NCBI GenBank assembly: GCA_025200525.1
Contig: CM045761.1
Coordinates: 60,041,438 to 60,105,437 of the forward strand
Direction of reading: 5' to 3'
DNA from: Camellia lanceoleosa
Lineage: Eukaryota; Streptophyta; Magnoliopsida; Ericales; Theaceae
Length of the DNA: 64,000 nucleotides
The stretch's first letter is position 1. The number at the start of each line of letters is the position of its first letter. The position numbers and the translations under genes were made by a program. The notes beneath the pieces were generated by a model that was not told the DNA's origin, made no database searches, and saw nothing but the letters and a program-made list of their open reading frames with translations. This document shows, piece after piece, positions 61,314-64,000 of this stretch.

Positions 61314-62683
61314 GATTGCCCTCTTGATGTAACTCTAAGTCAAGAAGTGACGGGAGTGAATGTCAAAGCCCAGAGACGACCCATTTTTGACAAGGCCGAC
61401 GACTTAAACAATCATACAAGATGCACAGAGATATGCCCGCAGGCGTGCCCGCAGGCGGGGGGCAAAATGCAAATGCATATGCACAAGGCCAAAGGTAACT
61501 CGATGATCATGCAAATGCAGCAAGCTGTAATGAAGCAAGTATTCGCAAATAGATGCCACAGTTTTAAGCAAGGATGCAAAGCAACAACTACATTTCATGC
61601 AGTTAGGAATGCGGAGAATTATTCAATTCTCGTCGCGTCTCACACGGAGAAGATACGATACCTGCGCGATTCGTCTGGTCGCACCAGCTTTAAATGAACC
61701 GTACATACAATATCGTGCCTGCAAAAGAGAGAAACTCAACAAGCACAATCATACTAACAACATATATTCAATGTGATTTTGAAAACTCGACACACGTTGT
61801 ACCGGCGGGTGAATGCATCACAATGCGAGAAAGGAACGTGCGTGACAATGCAAGCTTAAGCACAGAGGCCTGGTAATATCAAGAAAGCGTGTATGACAAT
61901 GCAAGTATGTTCATGAGAATGCAAGTTATGTGCATGATAATGCAGAACGAGCATAAATTAGGGTGCACGTTTGTTACGAAACAACGAGCAAGGAAACGCG
62001 CGTTTTGGCGATGGTGACTCGATCGCGGCCTCCGATTCACCTCCCGGAGAGGTTACAATATGTTCACGAAGGATACATCTCACTTCCGATGAGTAATGAT
62101 GGGGTACGCATCAGGAGTTGAAGTTGAAGTTCATGGGCGATTTCGCGATGAAAAGTGCACTCTTTTTGTACTTTTTCAGGTCTCGGGGACTCCAATCTTC
62201 CCCAAAATTTGCAGAGAGCTTGGGACCCACCTAGGGATCACCACCGGCCAGTTTTCCAAAAGGAGATGGCCGACCAGCCTGAAAAGGTGGCCGGCCGGCC
62301 ATATGCCCAAATCCGCGGGCATTTTGGTCTTTTCACCTTCTTTTCTTTAAATTCACTTACCCAAACACTTTGAGCTCACAACATCAGTTCTGAAATCTTC
62401 TCCTCTAGCTTCCCAAACCATTTTCTCCCTCAGATCTGTGCTCCATACGCGTTTTCCAACGCCCCACGCAAGTTATTTTCGCGAAAACTTTCAGTTTTAA
62501 GCACTTTGAACCGATTAAATTTTGATTTTGGTGCTTCTTTTCTCATTTTTGCCACTTGAGGTGAGTTTATCTCAACATTTGGAAGATTTTCTCGGGAGTT
62601 GACTTTTGTTGACTTTTTCATTTCCCGGGAGTTGACTTTTTCCAATTTTTGCTCATTTTTGCTCATTTTGCAGATTTTCTGAA
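61314..62683 (+). mobile_element. Leader-like region right of LTR copy 4
   Basis: No recognised protein is encoded and no TGG primer-binding site is evident next to the LTR. Phrases such as 'gacaatgcaag' are repeated near 61840-61940, and a GGCCGGCCGGCC cluster lies near 62290. Composition is more GC-rich than the intergenic DNA, in keeping with the internal leader of a large retroelement. Confidence 0.4.
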
Positions 62684-62890
62684 ATGGCCGGTCATTTTCC
62701 TCACGGTGGAGGTCCTGCGGATGCCGGAGGTGATCCCGATATTATGGCTCTGCCTCCGAGGGTTCGACCCTTCATACCCGAGAGGTACGCCCTGCCAGCA
62801 CATGTTCTTCCACGAGCTTTGACGGGCGAGCACCCAAAGATCTGCTTCTGCGGGAGCCGGAATATCACCTCTCTCATGAGGCATGAGAGG
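62684..62890 (+). CDS. Possible first exon of a retroelement frame
   Basis: An ATG at 62684 opens a coding-like stretch of about 69 codons: MAGHFPHGGGPADAGGDPDI, then LPPRVRPFIPERYALPAHVL, then ICFCGSRNITSLMRHER. It is rich in Gly, Pro and Arg and differs in composition from the AT-rich read-through that follows. A good donor GAGAG/GTATCT stands at about 62890, and a CAG acceptor candidate lies at about 63970, after the tandem array. Some Tat/Ogre elements carry introns, so a spliced frame is conceivable. I do not recognise the protein. Confidence 0.35.
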
Positions 62891-63011
62891 TATCTACTTC
62901 ATTTTTATATTTTCTGCAACGTATTCTGCATTTTTCGTGCATTCTGTTTACATTCTGAATACACGGTTCGATTATCTGAATTTCTGAACACTCAACCCAT
63001 AAATTGATTGT

Positions 63012-63821
63012 GAACACACGGCACACATTAGTTAAGATTTGAACACACGGCCCAAATACTAATCTTCTGAACACACAGTTCGAATTGAAGGTGAACACAC
63101 GGCACACACTGATTAAGATTTGAACACGCAAATTTCAACACCGATTTTCGAACACAGTTCGAATTGAAGGTGAACACACGGCACACACTGATTGAGAGTT
63201 GAACACGCAGCCCAAACACTAATTTTCTGAACACGCAGTTTGAATTGAAGGTGAACACACGGCACACACTGATTGAGAGTTGAACACGCAGCCCAAACAC
63301 TAATTTTCTAAACACACAGTCCGAATTGCAGGTGAACACGCAACACACACTGATTGAGAGTTGAACACGCAGCCCAAACACTAATTTTCTGAACACACAG
63401 TCTGAATTGCAGGTAAACACGCAACACACACTGATTGGGAGTTGAACACGCAGCCCAAACACTAATTTTCTGAACACACAGTCCAAATTGTAGGTGAACA
63501 CGCAGCACACACTGATTGAGAGTTGAACACACAGCCCAAGCACTAATTTTCTGAACACACAGTCCGAATTGTAGGTGAACACGCAGCACACACTGATTAA
63601 GAGTTGAACACGCGGCCCAAACACTAATTTTCTGAACATACAGTCCGAATTGAAGGTGAACACACGGCACACACTGATTGAGAGTTGAACACGCGGCCCA
63701 AACACTAATTTTCTGAACACACAGTCCGAATTGTAGGTGAACACGCAACACACACTGATTGAAAGTTGAACACGCAGCCCAAGTTAATGTCTAGCACGCA
63801 GCTTTAAACTTTGAAATCTGA
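63012..63821. repeat. Ten-copy tandem array, 81-bp unit
   Basis: Units start 'gaacac(a/g)c(a/g)(g/a)cacacactga' at 63012, 63093, 63172, 63253, 63334, 63415, 63496, 63577, 63658 and 63739. All spacings are 81 bp except one of 79. Each unit has three sub-units of 29, 28 and 24 bp, each opening with GAACACRC. The minus strand stays open through most of the array as 27-residue repeats, a direct result of the period being divisible by three. Confidence 0.95.
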
Positions 63822-63960
63822 ACACGCAGCTTATTCACTTTATTTTGCACGCAGCCCATTCATTCTATTTGCACACAGCTCATTCATTCTCTTTGCACAC
63901 AGCTCATTCATTCTATTTGGACACAGCTCATTCATTCTATGTTGAAGCATGTATTCATTC
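63822..63960. repeat. About 24-bp short repeats after the 81-bp array
   Basis: Five or so copies of GCACACAGCTCATTCATTCT plus ATTT occur. They share the 'cacacagc/cacgcagc' core with the preceding array and probably derive from its sub-unit. Confidence 0.85.
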
Positions 63961-64000
63961 TGAATGCAGGTGACTTCTCGCACAGTACAGGGATACGGCT

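Noticed and set aside
63028..63753. 241-residue minus-strand open frame with 27-residue repeats
   Set aside because: It is a direct product of the 81-bp tandem period. The composition is odd (Cys/Val-rich), a second frame is also open, and no gene signals are present.

Overview
This window is nuclear DNA from a dicot plant, probably a woody rosid; I cannot name the species. It is AT-rich and intron-bearing, and it is full of long-terminal-repeat (LTR) retrotransposons of plant type (Tat/Ogre-like, chromovirus-like and Ty1/copia), plus small hAT, Mutator and Harbinger-type elements. There are no bacterial features.

Host genes are few. An L-type lectin receptor kinase gene at 7397-9387 (+) has recognisable lectin, transmembrane and kinase parts, but two reading-frame lesions make it a probable pseudogene. 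A fragment of an armadillo-repeat protein lies at 38593-38808 (+). A short gene for an unrecognised acidic protein lies at 42715-43116 (+). The best gene is TFIIA-L, the large subunit of general transcription factor TFIIA, at 44313-53409 (-). It has 11 coding exons with GT/AG junctions at every intron and an intact frame of 417 residues. The last two genes converge tail to tail.

Layout: 1-3103 end of a long LTR; 3104-3530 minisatellite; 3531-7396 AT-rich intergenic DNA with small decayed transposons; 7397-9387 lectin kinase pseudogene; 9528-15565 decayed copia element (left LTR plus pol remnant); 15570-18022 inverted fragment of the long LTR; 18023-27350 tandem arrays and retroelement internal DNA, including a short frame split by a solo LTR (21103-23108); 27351-30489 another long LTR, abutting a truncated copy of the copia LTR (30490-31324); 31829-37336 an LTR element with paired LTRs and target duplication, lacking pol and carrying a nested mosaic; 37342-42450 intergenic DNA with two small transposons carrying intact target duplications; 42451-53670 the convergent gene pair; 53796-56455 two more small transposons and an AT-rich array; 56961-61313 a full-length 4.35 kb copy of the long LTR; 61314-64000 a leader-like region, a short frame and a regular ten-copy 81-bp array.

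The genes do not form a pathway. The interest is in the structural record: nested insertions with readable target-site duplications, repeat expansion inside the TFIIA-L coding sequence, LINE remnants antisense in its introns, and tRNA-like and palindromic structures inside repeats. I found no clear novel functional system.
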